From: Nocardioides sp. BP30
GTDB taxonomy: Bacteria > Actinomycetota > Actinomycetes > Propionibacteriales > Nocardioidaceae
DNA length: 64,000 bases
NCBI RefSeq assembly: GCF_029873215.1
Contig: NZ_CP123620.1
Span: 3,906,001 to 3,970,000 of the forward strand
Reading direction: 5' to 3'
In this document: one piece after another, positions 42,999-51,871 of the stretch
Layout: each line of letters opens with the position of its first letter
How positions within the stretch are numbered: the stretch's first letter is position 1
Notes under the pieces: generated by a model
What the model was told of the DNA's origin: nothing
The model's database searches: none
Seen by the model: the letters and a program-made list of their open reading frames with translations, nothing else
Position numbers and translations under genes: made by a program

Positions 42999-43727
42999 GT
43001 GGAAGACTCGACGGCGATGACGCTCGCCTCGGACGACCCGGAGCCGCAGGCGCCCCACCGCGGGCCCCTGCCGTGGGGCGACGGCGCCGGGAGGACCGAC
43101 GTCGCGATCGCGCTGCTGATCGGCCTGTGCGTCGTCTACTCGCTGGCGCTGTGGCCGCTCGTCCCGGCGCTGATCGGGTCGCACCCGTTGCTGCTCGAGA
43201 TCGTCGGCGGGTCGACGCTGGCCGAGGTGACGGTCGGGGCGCACAGCCGGCTGGGCGAGCTGCCGCTGTGGTGGGCAGTGCTCGCCGGCGTGCCCAGCAC
43301 GATGATGTTCGACTGGGTCTTCTGGTGGGCGGGCCGGCGGTGGGGCGACCGCGCCCTGCACCTGGTGCTGGGCGGCGACCGGTCCCCGCGGGGAGCCGCC
43401 CGACGCGACGCGCGCGTCGCCCGGTTCGAGCGGCTGGCCGAACGGTTCGGGCCGGTGGCAGTCGTGCTCGCCTACTACCTGCCCGTCCCCTCGGTGCTGG
43501 TCTACGTCGGCGCCGGCCTGTCGGGGATGCGACTGCGCACCTTCCTGGTCCTCGACCTGCTCGGCACCGTGCTGTGGGTCGGACCGATCGTCGGGCTGGG
43601 GTACGCCGTGGGCAGGCCGGCGGTCGACGTGATCGACCGCATCGACCACTACTCGACGTACCTGGCCATCGCGATCGCCGTGCTGCTCGTCGCCGTCCAG
43701 GCACGGCGGCACCGGGCGGCCCCGTGA
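42999..43727 (+). CDS. DedA / VTT-family membrane protein
   Basis: The 242-residue protein has several membrane segments, including VAIALLIGLCVVYSLALWPL, LPLWWAVLAGVPSTMMFDWV and YLAIAIAVLLVAVQA. The central VTT signature is seen as GPVAVVLAYYLPVPSVLVYV. DedA proteins act in lipid transport across the membrane. GTG at 42999 is used; ATG at 43017 is also possible. No operator precedes it, so it is probably not part of the catabolic regulon. Confidence 0.75.
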   Translation: MEDSTAMTLASDDPEPQAPHRGPLPWGDGAGRTDVAIALLIGLCVVYSLALWPLVPALIGSHPLLLEIVGGSTLAEVTVGAHSRLGELPLWWAVLAGVPSTMMFDWVFWWAGRRWGDRALHLVLGGDRSPRGAARRDARVARFERLAERFGPVAVVLAYYLPVPSVLVYVGAGLSGMRLRTFLVLDLLGTVLWVGPIVGLGYAVGRPAVDVIDRIDHYSTYLAIAIAVLLVAVQARRHRAAP

Positions 43728-43742
43728 CGGGTCCCGCGGCTC

Positions 43743-44840
43743 TCAGCGGACGATGGAGCGGGTGAAGCGCGGCCGGCCGTGCCCGAGGAAGAAGATGCCG
43801 GGATAGTTCTCGAAGCCCCTGCTCGGGTTCGACCGCAGCGTCGAGCGGCGTACGGTCATGGTGCCGGTGCGGTCGTTGCTGACGAAGAACACCGCGCCGC
43901 CGCCCTCGTTCGCGCTGTCGTGCTCCAGCCGGGTGCCGGCCAGGGTGAGCGTGAAGTGGTTGCCGTCGAGGTAGATCGCCCCGCCGCTGCCGCCCCCCGG
44001 CGTGCCGGCCCGGGCCGGGTTCGCGCCGTGACCGACGGCGCTGTCGTTGCGGAAGACGCTGTTGTAGATCGCCCACGAGACGCCGATGCTGCTCAGCGCC
44101 CCGCCGTTGCTGCACCGCCCCCTGCGGAAGGTGCTGCCGACGACGTAGACCGGCCGCCCCCGGAACTGGCTCAGGGCGCGGACGGCGCCGCCACCGACAT
44201 CGGGGCCCGAGGTCCTGCACCGGTTGCCGACGAAGGTGGAGTCGACGATCTTCAGCCGACCCCCGCGAGCATAGATGGCGCCGCCCCCACCCTGGCCGTC
44301 GGCACCGAGGTCATCCCCGTTGAACCCGTGGGCGAGCGTGAGGTGCTGCACCACGAGATGCGGGGACGCCTGGTCCTGGCAGTGCGAGGTCGTCCACGTC
44401 TGCTGTGGATCGCAGGTGTTCAGGTAGAGGATCCGCTGTCTTCCGCCACCGTCGAGGGTGACCTTGCCGCCGCCGTCGAGGACCACCCGGCGGCTGGTGT
44501 TGACGACCTTGGCGGTCGCGGTCATGTGGATCGTCACCGGAGCGGCGGCACAGCGGAAGCGGATCAGCCCGCCCCGCGCCACGGCGCGCACCACCGCCGC
44601 GGAGGTGCAGCTGGCAGCGGTGCCGTGGCCGACGTACCGGGTGGCCCTGCCGGTGACGGCGTGCGCCTGCTTCGGCACCGGCACCGGCGCGGCACCCCGC
44701 GAGCCGTCCGGCGTCGCGGCGGCGCCCGGGGTCGCGGCGGCGCCCGGGGGTGCGGCGGCGCCCGGGGGTGCAAGAACCCCGGTCAGGAGCAGGACCAGGC
44801 CGGTCAGGACCGTCAGGCCGGTCCGGGGCGTGGGGCGCAT
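43743..44840 (-). CDS. Secreted right-handed beta-helix protein
   Basis: The 365-residue protein has a signal peptide (LTVLTGLVLLLTGVLAPPGA) followed by an Ala/Pro/Thr-rich stretch with repeats. The main part is a parallel beta-helix of the pectate-lyase / polymorphic outer membrane type, with recurrent 'GGGAI' and 'S.F..N' turns (GGGGAIYARGGRLKIVDSTF, GGAIYLDGNHFTLTLAGTRL, GGGAVFFVSNDRTGTMTVRR). Several Cys residues may form disulfides. No lyase catalytic residues could be identified. The function is probably extracellular or surface-bound. Confidence 0.7.
   Translation of the reverse strand: MRPTPRTGLTVLTGLVLLLTGVLAPPGAAAPPGAAATPGAAATPDGSRGAAPVPVPKQAHAVTGRATRYVGHGTAASCTSAAVVRAVARGGLIRFRCAAAPVTIHMTATAKVVNTSRRVVLDGGGKVTLDGGGRQRILYLNTCDPQQTWTTSHCQDQASPHLVVQHLTLAHGFNGDDLGADGQGGGGAIYARGGRLKIVDSTFVGNRCRTSGPDVGGGAVRALSQFRGRPVYVVGSTFRRGRCSNGGALSSIGVSWAIYNSVFRNDSAVGHGANPARAGTPGGGSGGAIYLDGNHFTLTLAGTRLEHDSANEGGGAVFFVSNDRTGTMTVRRSTLRSNPSRGFENYPGIFFLGHGRPRFTRSIVR
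44713..44766. repeat. 18-bp tandem repeat, three copies
   Basis: The unit GTCGCGGCGGCGCCCGGG occurs twice exactly, and a third copy differs at 2 of 18 bases. On the minus strand it codes for the PGAAAT repeats just after the signal peptide of the beta-helix protein. Confidence 0.8.
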
Positions 44841-44887
44841 GGTCACGACGGTAGGCGTCGGCGGCCGTCGTGCCCACCCCGACGGGC

Positions 44888-46384
44888 TCACAGGAGCGGG
44901 GAGAGCATCCCGACGACGTTGTCCACCAGCCGGCGGCGGAACGAGCGTTCGGCGGCGCCGGCCTCGACGGGGATCGACTGGGACAGGTAGCCCAGCTGCC
45001 GCTGCCGGATCACCTCGGTGAGCGCGGGGTCGAGGAGGAGCAGGTTGTTCTCGAAGTTGAGCTCGAGGCTGCGCCGGTCCATGTTCGCCGAGCCGACCAG
45101 CGCCAGTCGGCGGTCGACGGTGATCGACTTGGTGTGCAGCAGACCGAGCGGGTACTCGTGGACCCGCACACCGGAGGCGAGCAGGTCCGGATAGGTGCTG
45201 CGCGAGGCGGAGGCGACCAGAGGCGAGTCGTTGCGGGCCGGGACGATCAGGGTCGTCTCCACGCCGCGCCGCGGCGCCGCGCACAGCGCGCGCAGCATCG
45301 CCTCGTCCGGGACGAGGTACGGCGTGGTGATGATCAGCTCGTGCTGGGCGGCGTACAGGGTCGCGACGAACGCGTCCGACATCGCGTTGCCGTGCGTCGT
45401 GGGGCCGGTGCCGAACATCTGCGCGACGACGCCCGGCTCGAAGGTCTCCGGCGCGGGCCCGGCACCGGGCAGGGGGTAGAGCTCCTCGGCGCCCTCGCCG
45501 TCGCCGGTCTCGGCGATCCAGCTGGTGAGGAACAGGTGCTGTGCCTGCCGGACCACCGGTCCCTCGCAGCGCAGGAGTACGTCGACCCAGGGCGCGAACT
45601 TCGGCTTGACCCGGAACTCGGGATCCGCGCAGTTCTGGCTGCCGCAGAACGCCACCCGGTTGTCGATCACCACGATCTTGCGGTGGTTGCGCAGATCGAC
45701 CCGGCCCAGGGCGAAGTGACCCAGCCGCGGGATGTCCTGCAGTGTCGAGACCAGCTGGACCCCTGCCTCGCGCAGCTCGTCCCAGCGCCGGCCGCCGATG
45801 AAGTCCCGCGAGCCCATCGCGTCGGCCATCACCCGGCAGACCACCCCGCGACGAGCGGCCGCCGCCACGGCCTCGGCGACCCGGACGCCGTTGTGGTCCT
45901 CGAGCCAGATGTAGAAGCTGATGTGGACGTGCTCGCGCGCGCCGCCGATCGCCTCGACCAGCGCGTCGACGGCGAGGTTCGAGTCGATGCCGGGCGATGC
46001 CGGTGGCGCGTCCGGGTCACCGAGCAGCACCACCCGGTTCCCCGCCACCGGCGGGTAGTCGTTGATCGAGGAGCACAGGTCCGCGACCGATGCGTCCACC
46101 CGGTCGGACACCGTCGCCGGGGAGCCGGCGGGGTGGGCCAGCCGCTCCTCGGCCCGGCGCAGCCGCTCCAGGCGCTCGCGACCGATGCTGGTCTCGCCGA
46201 GGAACAGGTAGGCGACGATCCCGACCACCGGCAGGCACATGATCACCGCCACCCAGGCGATCCGTGACGCCGGCTCCCGGTTGGGCCGGGTGATCGCACG
46301 GACGGCGGTGAGCAGCCCGAGGACGAACACCCCGACCACGACGATGGCCCCGACCAGGTCGTGCAGGCTCGGCAACGCGGCCAC
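44888..46384 (-). CDS. cls: Cardiolipin synthase (phospholipase D family)
   Basis: The 498-residue protein has two N-terminal membrane segments (LVGAIVVVGVFVLGLLTAV and IAWVAVIMCLPVVGIVAYLF) and two HKD catalytic motifs, NHRKIVVIDNRVAFCGSQN and LHTKSITVDRRLALVGSANM. This is the bacterial ClsA-type layout. It makes cardiolipin by transfer of phosphatidyl groups. The gene is separated from the P450 gene by a terminator and lacks the operator, so it is probably an unrelated neighbour. Confidence 0.9.
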   Translation of the reverse strand: MAALPSLHDLVGAIVVVGVFVLGLLTAVRAITRPNREPASRIAWVAVIMCLPVVGIVAYLFLGETSIGRERLERLRRAEERLAHPAGSPATVSDRVDASVADLCSSINDYPPVAGNRVVLLGDPDAPPASPGIDSNLAVDALVEAIGGAREHVHISFYIWLEDHNGVRVAEAVAAAARRGVVCRVMADAMGSRDFIGGRRWDELREAGVQLVSTLQDIPRLGHFALGRVDLRNHRKIVVIDNRVAFCGSQNCADPEFRVKPKFAPWVDVLLRCEGPVVRQAQHLFLTSWIAETGDGEGAEELYPLPGAGPAPETFEPGVVAQMFGTGPTTHGNAMSDAFVATLYAAQHELIITTPYLVPDEAMLRALCAAPRRGVETTLIVPARNDSPLVASASRSTYPDLLASGVRVHEYPLGLLHTKSITVDRRLALVGSANMDRRSLELNFENNLLLLDPALTEVIRQRQLGYLSQSIPVEAGAAERSFRRRLVDNVVGMLSPLL

Positions 46385-46481
46385 CCCTGTTCCTTGCGCA
46401 GAGCGGACGGGCGGTCCGTACGCCGACGATGTGTCGCACCGTACCCCCGACGCCCCCGTCCCAGCCGCACAGCCGCATCAA

Positions 46482-46519
46482 CACCCGACCCCGGCCCACA
46501 GAGGGACCGGGGTCGGGTG
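46482..46519 (-). terminator. Terminator after the glutamine-synthetase-like / P450 unit
   Basis: CACCCGACCCCGG (46482-46494) pairs perfectly with CCGGGGTCGGGTG (46507-46519), a 13-bp stem with a 12-nt loop. It lies 44 nt beyond the P450 stop and upstream of the cardiolipin synthase gene. Confidence 0.85.
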
Positions 46520-46562
46520 GTGACCGACGTCGGATGCAGCGCCTCGAAGCGGCGCCGCGGGG

Positions 46563-47840
46563 TCAGTTCTCCCTGATCCGCACCGGAAAGCCCTTGATCC
46601 CGTTGACGAAGTTGCTGCGAACCCGCCGTACGTCGCCGACCAGCTCGATCTCGGCGAGACGCGGCAGCAGCTCCTGGAACATCAGCTTGATCTCCAACCG
46701 CGCCAGGTTGTTGCCCAGGCACAGGTGCGGGCTGCCCTTGCCGAAGGTCATGTGGTCGACGTTGGTGCGGGTGACGTCGAGCTTGTAGGGGTCGGCGAAG
46801 ACGCGCTCGTCGCGGTTGCCCGAGGCGAACCACATCACCACCTTGTCGCCCTCCTTGATCTCGGTGCCGTTGAGCTCGACGTCGCGCGTGGCCGTCCGCC
46901 GGAAGTGGTAGACGGGCGAGGCCCAGCGCAGCAGCTCCTCCACGCCGGTCTCCATCAGGGCCGGGTCGGCGGCCAGCAGCTCGAGCTGGTCGCGCTGCTC
47001 GAGCAGGGCGAGCATCGACTGGCTGATCGCGTGCCGGGTGGTCTCGTTGCCGGCGATGACCAGCAGCGAGAAGTAGTTGTTGAAGTCCAGCTGCGAGAGC
47101 GGTACGCCGTCCTGCGGCATCTTGTTGGCCAGGATGGAGATCAGATCGCCGCCGTCCCCGCCTACGCGCGATTCGCGCAGCTCGTTGCCGTAGGCCCACA
47201 CGTCGAGCACGGTCGGCGAACGGAACGGCAGGTGCTTGTACTTCTCCGACTCCGGGTCGTCGAGCCGGACCTTGGCGTAGTCGGGGTCGGTGTTGGCCAC
47301 CATCTCGTTGCCCCAGGCGATGAGCTGCGGGGTCTGCTCGGAGGGTACGTCGAGGAGTCGCGCGAGCACCTGGATCGGGAAGTCGGCGCTGATCAGCTTG
47401 ACGAAGTCGATCTCACCGTCGTTCTCCCGTGCGGCGGCGAAGGCCCGGTCGACGGTCTGCTTGGTCAGCTCGCGCAGGAACGCCTCGTAGTTCTTCATCA
47501 GGTTGCGCGGGCTGAACTCGCGGTGGATGAGGTGGCGCAGCGCCTGGTGGCGCTGACCGTCGGTCTCCAGCAGCGACCGGCGGGCGTCGGCCAGGTCGTC
47601 GTCGATGTCCTCGAGGTTGACGAACCTGGTCGAGGTGAAGGTCTCCGGGTCCCGGTCGACGGTCCACACGTCCTCGTAGCGGGTGACGTTCCAGAAGCCC
47701 TGGCCGTCGGGCTCGGGGTTCCAGTGCACCGGAGCCTCGGCCCGGAGGGTGTCGAACTGGGCGTAGCCGCGCTCGTCGGCGAAGCCGTCGATGTCGGCGA
47801 GGTCGACCTCGGAGAGCGGGACCGGGGCGTGACGGGGCAT
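46563..47840 (-). CDS. Cytochrome P450
   Basis: The 425-residue monooxygenase has the I-helix motif VIAGNETTRHAISQSMLALL, the ExxR motif in VEELLRWASPVYHFRRTATR and the heme-binding loop FGKGSPHLCLGNNLARLE, with the Cys ligand at about residue 371. The pattern is that of soluble class I bacterial P450s. It follows the glutamine-synthetase-like gene by 42 nt with an AAGGA site. Operator O3 probably controls both. Its redox partner is likely the [2Fe-2S] reductase at 41979. The substrate is unknown; an amine or aromatic amide from the same pathway is the best guess. Confidence 0.92.
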   Translation of the reverse strand: MPRHAPVPLSEVDLADIDGFADERGYAQFDTLRAEAPVHWNPEPDGQGFWNVTRYEDVWTVDRDPETFTSTRFVNLEDIDDDLADARRSLLETDGQRHQALRHLIHREFSPRNLMKNYEAFLRELTKQTVDRAFAAARENDGEIDFVKLISADFPIQVLARLLDVPSEQTPQLIAWGNEMVANTDPDYAKVRLDDPESEKYKHLPFRSPTVLDVWAYGNELRESRVGGDGGDLISILANKMPQDGVPLSQLDFNNYFSLLVIAGNETTRHAISQSMLALLEQRDQLELLAADPALMETGVEELLRWASPVYHFRRTATRDVELNGTEIKEGDKVVMWFASGNRDERVFADPYKLDVTRTNVDHMTFGKGSPHLCLGNNLARLEIKLMFQELLPRLAEIELVGDVRRVRSNFVNGIKGFPVRIREN

Positions 47841-47882
47841 GAGCGTGTTCCTTTTCGACGGAGCTGGTCGGAGGGTCGGAGG

Positions 47883-49235
47883 TCAGAGGTGGGTGGCGTA
47901 CTCGCGGAACTCCCAGTCGGTCACGGCCGCCCCGAAGCGCTGCAGCTCGTCGCGCTTGTAGGCCAGGAAGGTGCTCACGAACGGCGCACCCAGCAGCTCG
48001 CCGACCTCCTCGTCCTTCTCCAGGGCGTCCAGGGCCTCGCCCAGGCTCTGCGGCAGCATCTGCGAGCGCTCCGGGTCGTAGCCGTAGCCCACCAGGGCCT
48101 CCGGCGGCTCGATCTTGTTGCGGATGCCGAGCAGGGCGCCGGCGAGCATCCCCGCGATGGCGAGGTAGGAGTTCGCGCTGGCATCCCCCAGGCGCAGCTC
48201 GAGGCGGGTGGCCGCGCCGCGCTCCGGCGGGATGCGCAGCATCGCGCTGCGGTTGTCCAGCCCCCAGTCGATCAGCCACGGCGCGAGGGTGTCGGGGCCG
48301 AACCGCTTGTAGGAGTTGATCGTCGGGTTGGCCACGGCGGCGATCGCCGGCGCATGCGCGAGGATGCCGCCGATGGCGTGGCGGCACAGCTCGGAGAGGC
48401 CGTCGGGCGCGCTCGGGTCGTGGAACAGCGATGCGCCGTCCGCGTCGACGGCGGAGAAGTGCAGGTGGAAGCCCGAGCCGCCCTCGTCGTCGAACGGCTT
48501 GGGCATGAAGGTGGCCAGCTGGCCGCGACGTCGCGCCAGCTCCTTGACCGCGTCCTTGAACCGATGCGCGCGGTCGCCGGCATCGAGCGCCTCGGAGTGC
48601 CACATGTTGATCTCGTACTGGCCCGAGCTGAACTCGTGGTTGGCCGCCACCACGTCCAGCCCGTAGTTGCCCAGGTGGCGCAGCGACTCCAGCAGGGTGT
48701 TCTCCGGGTCGCCCTTGCGGCCGGTGGTGTAGACGTGGCCGAAGCTCTCGCCGTACCGCTTCCATCCCGAGGCCGCCGCCGCGTCGCGCTCCAGGACGTA
48801 GAACTCCAGCTCCGGCCCCACGATCGGCGTCAGGCCGAGCTCGCCGAACCGGGCCACCACCTGGCGCAGGACGGTGCGCGGGCTCTCCTGCGACGGGGTC
48901 CCGTCGGCGTTGTAGAGGTCGGCGATGCAGTGCGCCACGCCCGGCTCCCACGGCACCGGCTGGAGCGTGGCCAGATCCGGGAAGGCGATGATGTCGGGCA
49001 GGCCGGCCGAGATGCCACCGTCGAAGTCGACGACGCCACCGAGTGGGGTGGTGGCGTAGACCGACTTGCAGAACGCCACCCCGCCGCCGACGGTCCGGGC
49101 GAAGTGACTGGCCAGGACGTCGCGGCCACGGTCGACGCCGATGATGTCGGAGTAGCCGAGACGTACGACGTCGATGCCGTCCGTCGCCAGCTTGTCCTGC
49201 GTACCCGGGAGACCGGACGTGTCGAAGTGGCTCAC
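47883..49235 (-). CDS. Glutamine-synthetase-like gamma-glutamyl-amine ligase
   Basis: The 450-residue protein has the GS fold motifs PIVGPELEFYVLER, VVAANHEFSSGQYEINMW, GGSGFHLHFSAVDADG, NPTINSYKRFGP and RLELRLGDASANSYLAIAGM. It belongs to the GS-like branch of gamma-glutamylpolyamine and related amine ligases (PuuA-like). I infer this from its catabolic neighbours: APC permease, PuuD-like hydrolase and class I GATase. The enzyme would attach glutamate to an amine as the first catabolic step. GTG at 49235 has a GGAAGGA site upstream. Operator O3 lies 15 nt before the start. Confidence 0.82.
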   Translation of the reverse strand: MSHFDTSGLPGTQDKLATDGIDVVRLGYSDIIGVDRGRDVLASHFARTVGGGVAFCKSVYATTPLGGVVDFDGGISAGLPDIIAFPDLATLQPVPWEPGVAHCIADLYNADGTPSQESPRTVLRQVVARFGELGLTPIVGPELEFYVLERDAAAASGWKRYGESFGHVYTTGRKGDPENTLLESLRHLGNYGLDVVAANHEFSSGQYEINMWHSEALDAGDRAHRFKDAVKELARRRGQLATFMPKPFDDEGGSGFHLHFSAVDADGASLFHDPSAPDGLSELCRHAIGGILAHAPAIAAVANPTINSYKRFGPDTLAPWLIDWGLDNRSAMLRIPPERGAATRLELRLGDASANSYLAIAGMLAGALLGIRNKIEPPEALVGYGYDPERSQMLPQSLGEALDALEKDEEVGELLGAPFVSTFLAYKRDELQRFGAAVTDWEFREYATHL

Positions 49236-49249
49236 GAGATGTCCTTCCA

Positions 49250-49269
49250 ATCGTTTGGGTCCGAACAAT
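49250..49269. promoter_or_regulatory. Palindromic operator O3
   Basis: ATCGTTTGGGTCCGAACAAT matches the consensus at 17 of 20 positions. It lies 15 nt upstream of the glutamine-synthetase-like gene on the minus strand and 64 nt from O4. Confidence 0.75.
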
Positions 49270-49332
49270 AATCGTGTGGCCCGGCCCACACAACCCCCTC
49301 TTCCGCCCTTGTGGGGGAAGCGGCCTTCTCGT

Positions 49333-49352
49333 ATCGTACGGATCCAAACGAT
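49333..49352. promoter_or_regulatory. Palindromic operator O4
   Basis: ATCGTACGGATCCAAACGAT matches the consensus at 18 of 20 positions. It lies 15 nt upstream of the GTG at 49368, in front of the decarboxylase-marR unit, so the regulator would control its own synthesis. Confidence 0.78.
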
Positions 49353-49367
49353 CCTCAGGAGTGCACT

Positions 49368-50189
49368 GTGCCCGAGCTCAACGGCTTCCTCTTCCCGCGC
49401 ACCGAGACCGGCCGCGCGACCCTGATCCCCCGGCCCCCGTGGCAGTACTCCGGCGACCTCCTCACGGTCGAGTACCGCACCGATCCGGCCAAGGTGAGGG
49501 CGCTGCTTCCCGAGCCGCTCGAACTGGCCCCCGAGGACCCGGGCGCCGTCGCACTGATCTGGGCCGACTGGCAGTCCTGCTCCAGCAGCCGCGAGGAGCT
49601 CCTCGACCCGATCCGCTCGCAGTACAAGGAGGCCTTCGTCGTCGTACGGTGCTCGTTCGGCGGCGTGACCTACTCGCGCTGCGTCTACATCTGGGTCGAC
49701 AAGGACTTCGCCATCGGCCGCGGCCTGCACCAGGGCTACCCCAAGAAGCTCGGCTCGATGTGGCAGACCCGCCCGCACCCCTTCAGCCAGGCGGCCCCGC
49801 AGATCGGCCCCGGCGGGGTCTTCGGCGCCTCGCTGGCCGCCGGTGACCGGCGGCTCGCGGAGGTCGTGCTGACCCTGCGCGAGGAGTCCGAGACCAACGG
49901 CTTCGTCAACGGGCACCCGATGGCGCACCACCGGGTCCTGCCGGCGATCGCCGGAGGCGGCGACGCGTACGCCGAGCTCATCTCCTCGGGCGCCTCCTCC
50001 TTCGAGGCCGGCCCGGCCTGGTCGGGCGACGTCGATCTCAAGCTGTTCGAGTCACCGACCGAGGAGCTCGCCGACCTGCACGTCGAGGAGATCATCGGCG
50101 GCTACTACCGGCAGGTCGGCGTCATCTGGGACGGCGGCAACACGCTGGCACGGCAGACCGCCGACGGCTCCTGGGTGCCAGCGAACTAA
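49368..50189 (+). CDS. Acetoacetate-decarboxylase-like protein
   Basis: The 273-residue product belongs to the ADC family. It has the Schiff-base lysine region HQGYPKKLGSMWQTRPHPFS and the N-terminal core RTDPAKVRALLPEPLELAPE. Family members are decarboxylases, but many have other lyase or aldolase-like activities, so the reaction here is open. The GTG start at 49368 has AGGAG 7 nt upstream. It is 9 nt from marR. In a homoprotocatechuate-type pathway a decarboxylation step is expected, and this could be it (inference). Confidence 0.75.
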   Translation: MPELNGFLFPRTETGRATLIPRPPWQYSGDLLTVEYRTDPAKVRALLPEPLELAPEDPGAVALIWADWQSCSSSREELLDPIRSQYKEAFVVVRCSFGGVTYSRCVYIWVDKDFAIGRGLHQGYPKKLGSMWQTRPHPFSQAAPQIGPGGVFGASLAAGDRRLAEVVLTLREESETNGFVNGHPMAHHRVLPAIAGGGDAYAELISSGASSFEAGPAWSGDVDLKLFESPTEELADLHVEEIIGGYYRQVGVIWDGGNTLARQTADGSWVPAN

Positions 50190-50198
50190 GGTGCGTGC

Positions 50199-50696
50199 AT
50201 GCCTGATCAGCACTCGCTCGCCGAGGTCGAGCGCGCGACGCGCGAACGAGTCCAGCACCTGCCGCTGGACTTCACCGCGTCGCACGCCCTGCTGAGTCTC
50301 TATCGCGCCGCCAACGCCGTACGGGGCCGGCTGACCAACGCCGTGCTGCGGCCCAACGACCTGACCTGGACCGGGTTCCTGGTGCTGTGGACGCTGTGGA
50401 TCTGGGACTCGATGGAGACCCGCGAGGTCGCCGAGTCGGTCGGCATCAGCAAGGGCACCCTGACCGGCGTCTCCAAGACGCTGATCTCCCGCGGCCTGCT
50501 CGAGCGCATCCCGAGCACGGTGGACAGGCGGCTGGTCACCCTCAAGCTGAGCCCCGAGGGGGTGCGGCTGATGGAGCAGATCTATCCGGAGTTCAACAAG
50601 ACCGAGTCGACGGTGGTCGCCGACCTGGACCAGGCACAGCTCGACACGATGACCGACGCGCTGCGGACGCTGGTGGAGTCCTCGGAGCGGTACTGA
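50199..50696 (+). CDS. MarR-family transcriptional regulator
   Basis: The 165-residue protein has the winged helix region TREVAESVGISKGTLTGVSK, the conserved wing ERIPSTVDRRLVTLKLSPEG and a dimerisation helix at the end. MarR repressors bind palindromes and are released by small aromatic ligands. It is encoded in the O4-controlled unit, and O1-O7 are the only repeated palindromes in the block, so it is the best candidate regulator of the pathway. This assignment is inference. Confidence 0.88.
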   Translation: MPDQHSLAEVERATRERVQHLPLDFTASHALLSLYRAANAVRGRLTNAVLRPNDLTWTGFLVLWTLWIWDSMETREVAESVGISKGTLTGVSKTLISRGLLERIPSTVDRRLVTLKLSPEGVRLMEQIYPEFNKTESTVVADLDQAQLDTMTDALRTLVESSERY

Positions 50697-50714
50697 CGCC
50701 ATCGCTCGGCTCAT

Positions 50715-50757
50715 CGTGGAGCGTTGTGCGCACCTGGTGCGCGCATCCCTCCACGAT
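50715..50757. repeat. 43-bp imperfect palindrome, copy 1
   Basis: This shares 37 of 43 bases with 51829-51871 in direct orientation. The sequence starts CGTGGAG, has a central TTGTGCGCACCTGGTGCGC and ends CCTCCACGAT, so it can fold into a hairpin. It lies between marR and the AbiEi-like gene. Confidence 0.85.
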
Positions 50758-50817
50758 GATTTCCACAGGCGCCTGAACGGCGGGTTCGCGAGGTCGTCGC
50801 GCGGGGATCCTCCCGGC

Positions 50818-51828
50818 ATGACTCCCGAGGAGCTCGCTCGCACCAAGGCGTCCCGTCTCACTGACGCCGCCGAGCGTCGCGCCGCGGACTTCGCCGCCAC
50901 CCGGATCGGGCTCACGATGCTCCACCGCCACGGCGTGGTCACCCGAGGAGAGTTGCGCGCGGCGGGGCTGGACCGCTCCGACATCGACCGCCTGGTGCGT
51001 CGCCGCAGCCTGCGACAGATCCACCGCACGGTGTACGTCGATCACACCGGTGAGCTGACCTTCGACCAACGAGTCTGGGCGGCGGTGCTCGCCATCGCGC
51101 CTGCGGTCGTGTGCGGACGGACCCTGATCGCGCCGGATCCAGCGGCCGAGCTCGTCGACGTCGCAATCGACGCATCGCGCCGGGTCGCCGCCCCCGATGG
51201 AGTGCGAGTGCATCGGGTGCGCGGGTTGGACGCGGTGGCGCAGTGGAAGGCTGAACCGCCGCGGATGCGCCGCGAAGATGCTGTGCTGATGCTCGTCGAC
51301 GTCGCGGCCACCGAGCTGGACGTCGTCCGTCTCCTCACCGATGCCGCCCGCTCGCGGGAGATCGGTGTCGACCGGCTCGTGTCAGCCCTGGGCAGACGTC
51401 GGCGGCTGCGGCGGCGCGCCTTCGTCGCGGCGCTCCTGGAGGATGTCGCCTCGGGTGTGCACTCGGTCCTCGAGCACGGCTACCTCACCCGCGTCGAACG
51501 TGCGCATGGTCTGCCATCCTCGACGCGACAGGTGCAGCGACGAACGCCCGGAGGCAACCAGTACCGCGATGTCGAGTACCTCGACTACGCCGTCGTGGTG
51601 GAGCTCGACGGGGTCCTGGGGCACTCCTCGTGGGAGGCACAGAACCGCGACGCCGACCGTGATCTGGCCGACGCGGCAGCGGCGATCGTCACCCTGAGGC
51701 TGCGCTGGCGCCAGGTCTTCGGCACCCCATGTGCGACTGCTCAGCGTGTCGCTACGGTGCTGCAACAGCGCGGCTGGCGCGGCACGCCGCTGGCGTGCGG
51801 ACCGGCTTGCGCGGTCGGCGTCCCCTAG
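50818..51828 (+). CDS. AbiEi-like / DUF559-type protein
   Basis: The 336-residue protein has an N-terminal winged helix (MLHRHGVVTRGELRAAGLDR followed by SLRQIHRTVYVDHTG), as in AbiEi antitoxin-domain proteins. A C-terminal part (YAVVVELDGVLGHSSWEAQN) resembles the DUF559 / very-short-patch-repair nuclease fold. Such proteins are frequent in actinobacteria. The function is unknown; regulation or defence has been suggested for relatives. It is flanked by the two 43-bp repeats, with its stop codon abutting the second. Confidence 0.7.
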   Translation: MTPEELARTKASRLTDAAERRAADFAATRIGLTMLHRHGVVTRGELRAAGLDRSDIDRLVRRRSLRQIHRTVYVDHTGELTFDQRVWAAVLAIAPAVVCGRTLIAPDPAAELVDVAIDASRRVAAPDGVRVHRVRGLDAVAQWKAEPPRMRREDAVLMLVDVAATELDVVRLLTDAARSREIGVDRLVSALGRRRRLRRRAFVAALLEDVASGVHSVLEHGYLTRVERAHGLPSSTRQVQRRTPGGNQYRDVEYLDYAVVVELDGVLGHSSWEAQNRDADRDLADAAAAIVTLRLRWRQVFGTPCATAQRVATVLQQRGWRGTPLACGPACAVGVP

Positions 51829-51871
51829 CGTGGAGGGTTGTGCGCACCTGGTGCGCTCCACCCTCCACGAT
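51829..51871. repeat. 43-bp imperfect palindrome, copy 2
   Basis: This is the partner of 50715-50757. It fills the space between the stop codons of two convergent genes and is likely to act as a bidirectional terminator. The pair borders the AbiEi-like gene. Confidence 0.85.

Noticed and set aside
50715..51871. 43-bp repeats as insertion-sequence ends
   Set aside because: They are direct, each is itself palindromic, and the enclosed gene is not a transposase. I see no target-site duplication that I could support.
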